DNA of 41,842 bases, taken from contig CALDOK010000254.1 in the NCBI GenBank assembly GCA_937912125.1, forward strand, positions 1-41,842. Direction: 5' to 3'. Positions within the stretch are counted from its first letter, which is position 1; each line of letters opens with the position of its first letter. A program made the translations under genes and the position numbers. Below are positions 8,369-16,141 of this stretch, one piece after another. Source of the DNA: an uncultured Pseudomonadota bacterium (GTDB lineage Bacteria > Myxococcota_A > UBA796 > JAFGLY01). The notes beneath the pieces were generated by a model. It was given only the letters and a program-made list of their open reading frames with translations, searched no databases and was not told where the DNA came from.

Positions 8369-10635
8369 TGCCCGAACGAGCCCCCTCTCCTCCCGCTGAC
8401 GCCACCGAGCGCTTCGTCGACCGCCTGCTGCGCCTGCGCTGGCTGCTGGTGGGCCTGCTCTGCCTGCTCAGCGCCGCCTCCCTGCTGGGCCTGGCTCAGC
8501 TGGGCGTGGACAACGCCCTGGACATCTGGTTCGTCGAGGACGACCCCGCCCTGCAGGCCTACGACGCCTTCCAGGAGACCTTCGGCAACGACGAGGTGGT
8601 GGTCCTCTCCCTGCACCAGAGCGGCAGCATCCTGAACGACGCCGGCATGGCCCGCATCCAGGCCGTCGGGGATGTGGCCGCGGGGGTGCAGGGCATCGAC
8701 CATGTGCTGTCCCTGGCCACCATCGAGCAGATCCGCTCCGGGGACGACTGGCTCGAGGTCGCCAAGCTCTACCAGCCGCCCGTAGGCGACGACTTCGCCG
8801 CCTCGGTGCTCGGAGATCCGCTCCTGGCGGGCTCGCTGGTCAACGCGGCGGGCGACACCGCCCTGGTGTTGGCCTGGATGGAGTCCATGGGCGACATCGA
8901 CGCCCAGCGGGACGCCATCCTCGCAGACCTGCGAGCCCAGGTGGCCGACACCGGCGAGACCGTGAACTACGCCGGCATGGGCGTGGTCTACGCCGCGCTC
9001 AACCAGGCCAGCACCGTGGACTCCCAGGTCTTCATCGCCGCCAGCTACCTGGTGATCGTGGGCCTGTTGCTGCTGCTGTTCCGCCGGGTGGGGCCCGTGG
9101 TGCTCACCATGGTCGTGGTGGGGCTGGCTGCGGTCTGGCTGATGGGCCTGTACGGCGCCACCGGCCACGACATCAACATGGTCACCATGGTCCTGCCCAC
9201 GCTGATGTTGATCATCGGGGTCAGCGACTGCATCCACTTCCTGAACCGAGCGGTGGAGCAGCCCCAGGGGGGCACCCGCTGGGAGCGGGCCCGGTCCGCC
9301 GTGGCCTTCATGTTCTGGCCCTGCTTCATGAACTCCCTCACCACCGCCGCCGGCTTCGCCGCCCTGGCCACCGCCAGCATGCCGGTGGTGCGCGACCTGG
9401 GCGTGTTCGCGGCCATCGGCGTGCTCGGGGCCTTCGTCGCCGCGCTGATCGGCTGCTCGGTGGGCCTGCTCTGGCATCGCCTCGAGCCCGCCCCCGAGCC
9501 TTCCCGCCTGATGACCAAGGTCATCACCGGCATGGCTGTGCTGGCCACCCAGCGCCCCGCCGCGGTGCTGATCGGTGCCCTGCTGCTCATCCTCACCGGA
9601 GCCCTGGGCATCACCCGCCTCGAGGTCGACACCTACAGCATCGACTACCTCCAGTCCCACCACCCGGTGCGCCAGGACTCCGAGGCCATCGAGTCCACCT
9701 TCGGCAACTACACCCCCCTGGAGCTGGTGGTCGAGTCTCCGGGCGCCCTGCGGGATCCAGTGGTGATGGCGGCGGTTGCGCGCTGGCAGGACGCCATGCT
9801 AGCCCACCCCAGCGTGGACTGGACCCGCTCCCCTGCCGACACGGTGCGCAAGCTCAACCAGGTCCTCAGCGACGGCGAGCCCGAGAGCTTCGTCGTGCCC
9901 GCCGACCCCAACGCCCTCGAGCAGGCCCTGCTGCTGTACGAGAGCGACCCCGACAGCGACCTGTCCAGCCTGGTCTCGGCCGACGAGAACAAGCTGCGCA
10001 TCACCGCGGGCATCCCCATGGTCAGCGCAAAGGCCTTCGGCGTCATCCTCGACGACCTGCTCGCCATGGCCGATCTGCCGCCGGGTGCCACCATCACCCC
10101 GGGCGGCTACATCCCTCTGTACGTGCGGATCATGGAAGAGGTGGTGACCTCCCAGGTCTCGAGCTTCGCCCTGGCCTTCGTGGTCATCTTCGTGATGCTG
10201 GCGCTGCTGTTCCGCTCCGTCCGCCTGGCGGCGCTGGCCGTGCCTGCCAACCTGGTGCCGGTGGTGATCATCCTGGGCATCATGGGCCTGGTGGGCATCC
10301 GGCTTGACGTGGCCACGGTCACCGTCTCCGCCATCATGCTGGGGCTGATCGTCGACGACACCACACAGTTCCTGTACCGCTTCCGCTACGAGCTGCAGCG
10401 CCTGGGGGACCACCGCCAAGCGGTCGAGGCCGCCATCCATGGCGTGGGCCGTGCCCTGCTCTCCACCACGGTGGTGCTGTCCCTGGGCTTCCTGGTGCTG
10501 GGCCTGGCCCAGATCCGCTCGGTGTCCTGGTTCGGCGTGCTCATGTCCCTGGCCATGGTGTTCGCCCTGCTGGGCGACCTGCTGATGTTGCCAGCCATGA
10601 TCGTGCTGTTCCGTCCGAAGATCCGGACCGTGTGA
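8368..10635 (+). CDS. MMPL-family RND transporter
   Basis: 755 residues from the ATG at 8368, which overlaps the stop of the DUF3419 gene. Architecture is the standard duplicated RND half: a cytoplasmic tail, TM1 near residue 22, a large periplasmic loop starting LGVDNALDIWF, then a bundle of five to six membrane helices with GHDINMVTM and GVSDCIHFLNRAVE. This is repeated in the second half, with IMLGLIVDDTTQFLYRFRYEL near the C-terminus. The SDCIHF and VDDTTQF segments carry acidic residues at the expected proton-relay position. It belongs to the COG1033 group, linked to hydrophobic or lipid cargo. The divergently encoded START, LolA-like and barrel proteins would complete an envelope-spanning route. 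Substrate unknown. Confidence 0.9.
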   Translation: MPERAPSPPADATERFVDRLLRLRWLLVGLLCLLSAASLLGLAQLGVDNALDIWFVEDDPALQAYDAFQETFGNDEVVVLSLHQSGSILNDAGMARIQAVGDVAAGVQGIDHVLSLATIEQIRSGDDWLEVAKLYQPPVGDDFAASVLGDPLLAGSLVNAAGDTALVLAWMESMGDIDAQRDAILADLRAQVADTGETVNYAGMGVVYAALNQASTVDSQVFIAASYLVIVGLLLLLFRRVGPVVLTMVVVGLAAVWLMGLYGATGHDINMVTMVLPTLMLIIGVSDCIHFLNRAVEQPQGGTRWERARSAVAFMFWPCFMNSLTTAAGFAALATASMPVVRDLGVFAAIGVLGAFVAALIGCSVGLLWHRLEPAPEPSRLMTKVITGMAVLATQRPAAVLIGALLLILTGALGITRLEVDTYSIDYLQSHHPVRQDSEAIESTFGNYTPLELVVESPGALRDPVVMAAVARWQDAMLAHPSVDWTRSPADTVRKLNQVLSDGEPESFVVPADPNALEQALLLYESDPDSDLSSLVSADENKLRITAGIPMVSAKAFGVILDDLLAMADLPPGATITPGGYIPLYVRIMEEVVTSQVSSFALAFVVIFVMLALLFRSVRLAALAVPANLVPVVIILGIMGLVGIRLDVATVTVSAIMLGLIVDDTTQFLYRFRYELQRLGDHRQAVEAAIHGVGRALLSTTVVLSLGFLVLGLAQIRSVSWFGVLMSLAMVFALLGDLLMLPAMIVLFRPKIRTV

Positions 10636-10684
10636 CCGCGGCCTGCAGGACACCTCGGCCTCTCCCGATCGCTGGAGTGCCCCC

Positions 10685-10858
10685 GTCACCACGAACCCGA
10701 GGAGTGCCCGACACAGAGGGCGCTCGTGGTGAACGCGACTCGGAGAAGTCACCACGAACCTTGGGAGTGATCGGCACAGGGCGCGTTCGTGGTGATGACG
10801 GCCCGGACAAGTCACCACGAACCCGGGCAGTGCCCGGCACAGGGAACGTTCGTGGTGG
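10685..10858. repeat. REP-like cluster: three palindromic units with 63-bp period
   Basis: Three imperfect copies of a 48-bp element start at 10685, 10748 and 10811, exactly 63 bp apart. Each has arms CACCACGAAC and GTTCGTGGTG around a conserved GC-rich centre containing agtg and cggcacag or cgacacag. The arms pair perfectly over at least 10 bp in copies 2 and 3; copy 1 has one mismatch (gctcgtggtg). The cluster lies between the 3' ends of the MMPL gene and the RAYT-type transposase gene and touches the latter. This matches a REP/BIME element with its RAYT. The hairpins may also act as transcription stops for both converging genes. Confidence 0.85.
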
Positions 10859-11662
10859 TCAGCTTGCCCGCCGCAGCTGGAGTGAGTGGGGCTCGAGCAC
10901 GCTGGGGTGGTGCCGCGCCAGATAGTGCCGAATGGCCAGCTGCAGCCTGGCTGCATGGAGCAGCCGCGGCGGCACGTCCAGGTGGCGCAGGCGACAGATG
11001 GTGTTGGCCGACCTGCCCAGCAGCTCCGACAGCTCGCTGTTGCCGAGCTGGGGAGAGCAGAGCTCGACCACGGCGGCTCTTCCCAGCAGGCCCAGCTCCC
11101 GGTGCTGGTCCAGGTCACCCAGGCCCAGAGCCCCAGCCACAGCGTCCACCGGCTGCACCAGCTCGCAGCAGGGCTCGAGCGCCGGGATGGCCAGGTGCCG
11201 CACCAGCTGACCACGGCCTTCGCGGGGCAGCAGCTCTCGCGCCAAGCCCATGCTGGCGGTGCGCAGAGTCCGGGCCCCAAGCAGCTCCGGTAGACTCGAG
11301 GCGTCCAGGAAGGGATCCGAGCGCACGCCGTGGTGATTGCGCTGGCCCAGCACGTAGTGGAACACCGAGCGCAGGTGGTGCTGGTCGCGCACCTCGCGGA
11401 TGCGGGCGGGGAAGAAGGACACGGGGATTCGGAGCTGGCCGCGCAACGCCACGGCCAGCTGCTGCGCCAGCCGTCCGGCCTGCTCCCGACTGCAGAGCAC
11501 CACCAGGTGCAGGTGGTTGTCAGCGGCGCCGAAGGCCAGCAGGCCCGCGCCATCCGCGACGCGGTACACCGTGCGCGCCAAGAGCCTGCGCTCTGCGGGG
11601 CCGGGGGCGATGACACGGTCGTCGTCGGTGCGAAGCATCAGGTGCCAGGCGAGCTCGAGCAT
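10859..11662 (-). CDS. Y1 (RAYT / IS200-like) transposase-domain protein
   Basis: 267 residues, ATG at 11662 with GGAGGT just upstream. The N-terminal 115 residues show the HUH single-strand nuclease fold: WHLMLRT near residue 6, the metal-binding H-x-H in DNHLHLVVL (His50, His52), and a conserved helix with candidate catalytic Tyr103 (FHYVLGQ). The C-terminal half is not nuclease; it contains a helix-turn-helix-like segment (LSELLGRSANTICRLRHLD) that may read the repeat. REP-associated tyrosine transposases are single-copy proteins that cut REP hairpins. The three adjacent palindromes (10685-10858) are the obvious substrate. No IS200 terminal hairpins or orfB partner are seen, favouring RAYT over a complete IS. 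Confidence 0.82.
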   Translation of the reverse strand: MLELAWHLMLRTDDDRVIAPGPAERRLLARTVYRVADGAGLLAFGAADNHLHLVVLCSREQAGRLAQQLAVALRGQLRIPVSFFPARIREVRDQHHLRSVFHYVLGQRNHHGVRSDPFLDASSLPELLGARTLRTASMGLARELLPREGRGQLVRHLAIPALEPCCELVQPVDAVAGALGLGDLDQHRELGLLGRAAVVELCSPQLGNSELSELLGRSANTICRLRHLDVPPRLLHAARLQLAIRHYLARHHPSVLEPHSLQLRRAS

Positions 11663-11860
11663 GGGGACCTCCAGGTTGAATGCCCCCGGGTCCAGAGCAA
11701 GCCCGATGCCAGGCTCGCCCTACGGTTCGAGCAGCCTTTTCACGCGCTGGATCGTCGAAGTGTCGAAGCTGGCGTCGACGGCTCGACGCTCGCGCGAGCT
11801 ATGTGCCCTCGAAGGCACCAACCCCGTACAGCGCCGCAGCCGGCGGCCAGGCGCCGCGAC

Positions 11861-13897
11861 TCAGGGGCTCCCCCCCGGCAGATCCTGGTCGCGCAGCAGC
11901 TTCTCGACGCCCAGCAGGGCGCAGCCGATGTGCTGCACGGCGTCGACCTGCACGTCCAGGCTGACGGGGTTGTCCCGGAACCCACCGAGCAGCCGCGAGG
12001 GGTGCCCCAGCAGGGGGCTGTCGGCCGGGCGGTAGGCCGAGGCCAGGAAGAGCCGCGCGTAAGCCATGGCTTGGTCATACCAGGGGCCGCGCTGACCCAA
12101 GCGCCGATCTCGCTCCGCCCGGGCCACCACCGCCTCGGCGCCGCCCCCTGCCGCGCCCGCCACCGCCTGCACGGGACCGTCGTGGTTGGGGACCGAGAAG
12201 CTGTCGCGGTTCAGGTAGCCCTCGCAGACCCCCCAGCCCGCGGGCCGGTCCAGCACCTCGGTGGCCACCAGGGCCGCCGAGCAGGACCAGTGCTCCCCGA
12301 TGGTGAACAGCCGCCCGGCGGGCATGGGCCAGTAGGTGGACTCCCAGCTGTCGGCGATGCGCTCCAAGGCCTCGCGGGCGCCGGGCATGCCCGCCCGGGC
12401 CGCGGCGGCCACCGCCAGGGTGCCCTGGCCCTGGGCGTAGGAGATGCGCTTCTGCTCAGGCCACGAGGAGCTGTCGATGTCGAAGTTTCCCACCACGATG
12501 CCCTGCTCGTCTACCGAGGAGAGAACCTGGGCGCCCCAGGCCTGCTGCAGGTCGGGCCGGTCGTCCATTTCGAGGGCCGCCAGCAGGGCCAGCGCGGTCG
12601 TGCCCACCCAGGACTTGCCGTCGTTCCGGGCGGGATCGAGGACGAAGCCTCGACCGTCCTCGGCGTAGAAAGTCCGCTCTCCGAGGTGATCAAGGGCGAG
12701 CTTGGCCGCGGTGTGCAGCGCCGGGTCATCGCTGCGGCTGGCAGCCCGGGCCAGGAACCAGGTGGCGCCCGCGTGGCGCGGGTAGTTGTAGCCCTTGCCC
12801 AGGTCGCCCGATGGGCCCTTGACGATGTAGGCGAAGCGGCCGTCCGGGGTCTGGTTGCGGGCCACCATGCGGGCGCCGGCCAAGGCCGCCTCGTGGACCG
12901 CGTCGGCGCTCAGGTCCGGCGGCGCCGCCCAGCTACGCTGCACCGGCGCCACGCCGCTGTCACCCGCGAGCCAGCTGCGCATGGCCACACCCTGGGTGGC
13001 GCCGCGGGCCGGGCCCTTGCCGAGGTCGAGCGCACCCACGCGCAGGCTTGGGGCCAGCTCGGCTCGTCGCGCGCTCCCGGACCGCCACAGCTCGAGGCTG
13101 CCCACTACGCCATCGGGACCGAGCAGACCGTGCTCGCCCAGGGGCAGCAGGGCCACCCCCGAGGCCGCCAGCCAGGGCACACCCAGGCGGTGCCGGGCCG
13201 TGGCGAGGTCCACATAGAGCGCAGCCCCAGGGAGCCGCTGGGGGGGGACCCAGGCCTGCAAAGCGCTGGACAGATCGGCCCCCTCCAGGACCTGCCGGTC
13301 GTAGATCTCTCCTGCCTCCACCGCCGAGACCACCAGCAACGCCGAACCAGCGCTCACAGGGGCAGCCTCGACCTGTTCTCCCTGCCAGCGGGCCTCGAGC
13401 CAGGCCGCCGTGGCGGCGCCGTCGTGGGCCGGGTAGCGCTCCAATGGCGCCTGATGGATGCTGTGCCACACCGGCGGAAGCAGCAGCGCCAGCACCAGCG
13501 CCGCGGCGCCCGCGGCTCCCGCCCGAAGGCCCACACCCACCTTGGCCAGCTGCCAGATGGGCAGGAAGATCAACCAGGGCAGCGCGGCCATCACCCCACC
13601 GATCACGGCCCAGCCCATGCCCGCGCCCACCTGTGCGAAGTGCAGCACGGCGTGGACCCCGATCTGCAGGTACAAGCCCACCACCAGGCCGACGGCCAGC
13701 AGCGACCCGATGGCGGCGATCCGCACCCAGGCGGCGGCCGGACGACCGAGCAGGACCACCCCCCCGGCGGCCAGCTGCAGGGCCGCCACCACCCCGAGCA
13801 CGCCGAACAGCGGCAGCCAGCGGGGCCCCAGGATCGCCGCCGCGGCGACGTAGACCGCGGCCTGGAGGATGCAGAGGATGCCGGCGCTGCGCTTCAT
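11861..13897 (-). CDS. Membrane protein with C-terminal alpha/alpha-toroid-like domain
   Basis: 678 residues from the ATG at 13897, which has GGAGT upstream and begins a membrane region; longer starts overlap the divergent gene remnant. About the first 165 residues form five hydrophobic helices. A periplasmic linker follows, then from about residue 370 a helical-repeat domain with NQTPDGRFAYI, then KGYNYPRHAGATWFLARA and paired helices with SWVGTTALALLAALE. That pattern (an RHAG box followed by helix pairs) resembles six-hairpin/alpha-alpha toroid enzymes that act on sugars or polymers. I do not recognise a specific family and no catalytic residue can be assigned. It is transcribed away from the SanA-like remnant and has a hairpin 18 bp before its start. 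Confidence 0.7.
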   Translation of the reverse strand: MKRSAGILCILQAAVYVAAAAILGPRWLPLFGVLGVVAALQLAAGGVVLLGRPAAAWVRIAAIGSLLAVGLVVGLYLQIGVHAVLHFAQVGAGMGWAVIGGVMAALPWLIFLPIWQLAKVGVGLRAGAAGAAALVLALLLPPVWHSIHQAPLERYPAHDGAATAAWLEARWQGEQVEAAPVSAGSALLVVSAVEAGEIYDRQVLEGADLSSALQAWVPPQRLPGAALYVDLATARHRLGVPWLAASGVALLPLGEHGLLGPDGVVGSLELWRSGSARRAELAPSLRVGALDLGKGPARGATQGVAMRSWLAGDSGVAPVQRSWAAPPDLSADAVHEAALAGARMVARNQTPDGRFAYIVKGPSGDLGKGYNYPRHAGATWFLARAASRSDDPALHTAAKLALDHLGERTFYAEDGRGFVLDPARNDGKSWVGTTALALLAALEMDDRPDLQQAWGAQVLSSVDEQGIVVGNFDIDSSSWPEQKRISYAQGQGTLAVAAAARAGMPGAREALERIADSWESTYWPMPAGRLFTIGEHWSCSAALVATEVLDRPAGWGVCEGYLNRDSFSVPNHDGPVQAVAGAAGGGAEAVVARAERDRRLGQRGPWYDQAMAYARLFLASAYRPADSPLLGHPSRLLGGFRDNPVSLDVQVDAVQHIGCALLGVEKLLRDQDLPGGSP

Positions 13898-13914
13898 GGG
13901 TACTCCGCGGGCGT

Positions 13915-13936
13915 AGACCCCGAGGTCGCGGGGTCT
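13915..13936. repeat. Inverted repeat, 8-bp arms, between divergent genes
   Basis: Arms AGACCCCG and CGGGGTCT are perfect complements around the 6-base loop AGGTCG. The element sits 17 bp upstream of the ATG at 13897, in the gap before the divergent SanA-like remnant. It could be an operator or a 5' leader hairpin; nothing in the sequence decides between these. Confidence 0.5.
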
Positions 13937-13991
13937 CGGACCTGTGCCATCATAGCCCTCGCGCCCCGCCGCAGCCCTGTGGAGACAGCCC

Positions 13992-14450
13992 TTGCGCAGC
14001 CCCTCGCGAGGCTTCACCGCCGTCCTGGCCGTCCTGCTCGCCCTGGGCCTGCTCACGCCCGGCGCGCTGCTGGTGGGCCTGCACCACGCGGGCGCCGCGA
14101 CCACGGTGGACGAACCCACGGCTCTCCCCTCCCCTCGCTGGGCCTGTGTGATGGGGGCCCGGGTCTACGGTCCGGGGGACCCCTCCCCATCGCCCTCCAG
14201 CGGGTCGAGGCCGCCGCGGCCCTCGCGGCGGCGCACCCAGGCCTGCGCTTCGTCGTGAGCGGCCACGAACCAGCCGCACATGAGGCCACCGAATTGGCCG
14301 CGGCGCTGGTGGACCGGGGCGTGGCCCCCGAGCGCATCCAGGTGGATCCCCACGGCAGCTGCACCCTGGCCAATGTGCGCGCCATGGCCCAGCACAGCGA
14401 GGGACCTGTGGTGTTCGTGAGTCAGTGGGTGCCTACGAGGGGCTGGCCGG
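13992..14450 (+). pseudogene. Decayed SanA/YdcF-like (DUF218) gene, frameshifted and 3'-truncated
   Basis: A TTG start at 13992 gives a membrane anchor (AVLAVLLALGLLTPGALLVGL) and then CVMGARVYGPGDPSP, the first DUF218 motif (normally LGAxVxxxGxPSP). The frame then dissolves. The family sequence resumes at once in another frame from about 14190: ALQRVEAAAAL, RFVVSGH, RGVAPERIQVD and VVFVSQW. One base missing from the C-run near 14180-14190 explains the switch. After VSQW the expected H-LPRA motif and the C-terminal third are absent and the coding signal ends at the convergent nuclease gene. DUF218 proteins such as SanA act in envelope permeability or polysaccharide handling. A sequencing error could explain the frameshift but not the missing C-terminus. 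Confidence 0.75.
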
Positions 14451-14453
14451 CGA

Positions 14454-15380
14454 TTAGCCGCCGAACAGCCGCAGCTGTGCCCGGCGGTCCACCGGCTCCC
14501 GGGGGGCCTCGCGCGCGCCGCGACCCACCACCCAGGCACCGCGGGCGCGCGCTTCGTGGAAGAGCTCGGCGTAGTGTTCGTTGTTGGCGATGCGCACCAG
14601 CTGATCGGCGCTCATCCCCTCGAGATCCTCGGCCTGCCGCACGATGGCGAAGGGCCGCCCAGGCAGGTCCACGAAGCGCCAGCTCACATCCCGGCCGAAC
14701 TCCCACAGGGCGTAGCCCTTGGACGCGGAACCCTCGCCAGCGGCCGTGCGCGTAGTGGCCCCCGGGTAGACCACCTCGATGGGCCCCAGCCGCACCGCCT
14801 GCCTCGGATGCAGGTGCCCACCCATGGCCCAGCGTGGCCCACCTGGCAGGTGTTCGGGACCGATGGTGCCCGCCGGTCGGCCCACCCGAAAGGTGAAGCG
14901 CGGCACCCTGCAGCCGCTGACCGCCTGGTGCAGCAGGAGCAGATCGGCCCCTGGCCCCACGGCCTGGGCGGCGGCCCGCTGGAACCCATCCACGCTGCGC
15001 TTGAACGGCACGGCCGCGATGGCGAGATCGCCGAAGCGCAGGCGGGTGGGAGCATCGACGATGTGCAGCCCCTGAGGCGCCAGGCGAAACACCCTCAGCA
15101 ACGCCGCGGGGTCGTGGTTGCCAGGGATCAGCACCACCGGTGCCCGCGTGGCCACCCGGGTCAGCAGCTCGGCGGTCCAGCGCACCAGCTTGCGGCTGGG
15201 GGTGCGCACATCGAACAGATCGCCGGCGTGGACCACCAGATCCACCTCACCCCGCAGAGCCGGGATCAGGGCCCGCTCCATGCTCGCCGCATGCTCGTCG
15301 GCCCGACTCCAGCCCTCGGGCGCACCGTGCACCCTGAGCCAGGCGCCCAGGTGGGTGTCGGTCAGGTGCAGGATGCGCAT
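14454..15380 (-). CDS. Mre11/SbcD-like metallophosphoesterase
   Basis: 308 residues. All calcineurin-like metal motifs are present in order: DTH (Asp8-His10), GDLFD (53-57), GNHD (87-90), a lone His151 in LLLLHQ, and GHLH (188-191). Spacing and the LHLTDTHLG opening match the SbcD/Mre11 DNA repair nuclease group. The SbcC ATPase that normally follows SbcD is not adjacent, so this may be one of the orphan YkuE/SbcD-like enzymes; nuclease activity is inferred. The C-terminal 70 residues (REAPREPVDRRAQLRLFGG end) look unstructured. Its ATG overlaps the stop of the upstream gene (TGATG), so it is translationally coupled to the TonB-C-like protein. Confidence 0.82.
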   Translation of the reverse strand: MRILHLTDTHLGAWLRVHGAPEGWSRADEHAASMERALIPALRGEVDLVVHAGDLFDVRTPSRKLVRWTAELLTRVATRAPVVLIPGNHDPAALLRVFRLAPQGLHIVDAPTRLRFGDLAIAAVPFKRSVDGFQRAAAQAVGPGADLLLLHQAVSGCRVPRFTFRVGRPAGTIGPEHLPGGPRWAMGGHLHPRQAVRLGPIEVVYPGATTRTAAGEGSASKGYALWEFGRDVSWRFVDLPGRPFAIVRQAEDLEGMSADQLVRIANNEHYAELFHEARARGAWVVGRGAREAPREPVDRRAQLRLFGG

Positions 15381-16111
15381 CAGCGGAAGGGCACCGCGAT
15401 GGTGATCTCGTCCACCTCGGTCATGCCGTCCACCACGCGGGGGCTGTAGCGCGCCTTGGAGGCGGCCTTGGAGGCGGCCTCGACCAGGCCCTCGGGGCAG
15501 TCCACCACGACGATCCCGTGAGGCTCACCGGCTGGATCGACGCTGAGATCCACCTGACACAGCGGCGGCGTGATGCCGGCCTTCTTCGAGGCCTTGGGGA
15601 GCTTGGGCTGCTTGAGCTTGGTGAGCTGAGCCGGGTGGACCAGCTTGATGCCAGGCACCCCGGAGTAGCCGTCGAAGGCGGCCTGCTCGCCGGGGTCGAT
15701 GGTGGCGTGGGTGGTCATGGTGGCCAGGGTCTCCGAGTAGCGCACCACGTAGCGGATCTCGAAGCGGGTGGGCCCTTCGACCTCGGCGTCAGGGGCGGGG
15801 GCCACATCCCATGCCTGAGTGGCCAGCAGCGCCACGGGCCCCATGGCCTGAGGGCAAGCCCCGAGCTGGTAGCTGACGATCCCCTCGGGGCTCATGGTCC
15901 CGCTCAACACACAGGAGCGAAACGCGTCGGTGCTCTCGAGCCAGGAGACGTCCTGAGGAGGCAACACATAGCTGTGCAGCTCGAGGTCCCAGGGCTCGCC
16001 GTGCAGTGGCAGCGGCTCGGCCAGGGGCAGCGCTTCGTCGATGAGCACGCCCGAGATGTCCTGGGCAAAGGAGAACGGTGTGAGCAGCAACAGGATCATC
16101 AGCCCGGCCAT
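15380..16111 (-). CDS. Secreted protein with TonB-C-terminal-like domain
   Basis: 243 residues with signal peptide MAGLMILLLLTPFSFAQ. The last 65 residues have the layout of a TonB C-terminal-like domain: C-x-VDLSVDPAGEP, VDCPEG, a helix of AASKA repeats, and the closing strand EITIAVPF. It lacks the N-terminal membrane anchor and proline linker of true TonB, so it is probably a periplasmic protein with the fold only. The middle contains a Lys/Pro-rich linker (LKQPKLPKASKK). The first half is unrecognised. A GGATAG box lies 30 nt upstream of the start and coincides with the stop codon of the preceding methyltransferase gene. Confidence 0.65.
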   Translation of the reverse strand: MAGLMILLLLTPFSFAQDISGVLIDEALPLAEPLPLHGEPWDLELHSYVLPPQDVSWLESTDAFRSCVLSGTMSPEGIVSYQLGACPQAMGPVALLATQAWDVAPAPDAEVEGPTRFEIRYVVRYSETLATMTTHATIDPGEQAAFDGYSGVPGIKLVHPAQLTKLKQPKLPKASKKAGITPPLCQVDLSVDPAGEPHGIVVVDCPEGLVEAASKAASKARYSPRVVDGMTEVDEITIAVPFR

Positions 16112-16141
16112 GGAGCCTCCCGACTTCGGGTCCCTGCTTCC

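Noticed and set aside
10685-10858. CRISPR array
   Set aside because: Three evenly spaced repeats, but each is a palindrome of 48 bp with 15-bp spacers and no cas genes; fits REP/BIME.
11330-14755. A plus-strand open frame of more than 1,100 codons crossing several genes
   Set aside because: It is antisense to the RAYT, membrane/toroid and nuclease genes, lacks a ribosome site and reads as Arg/Pro/Gly/Gln-rich shadow typical of high GC. Only its short part at 14190-14450 carries real DUF218 sequence.
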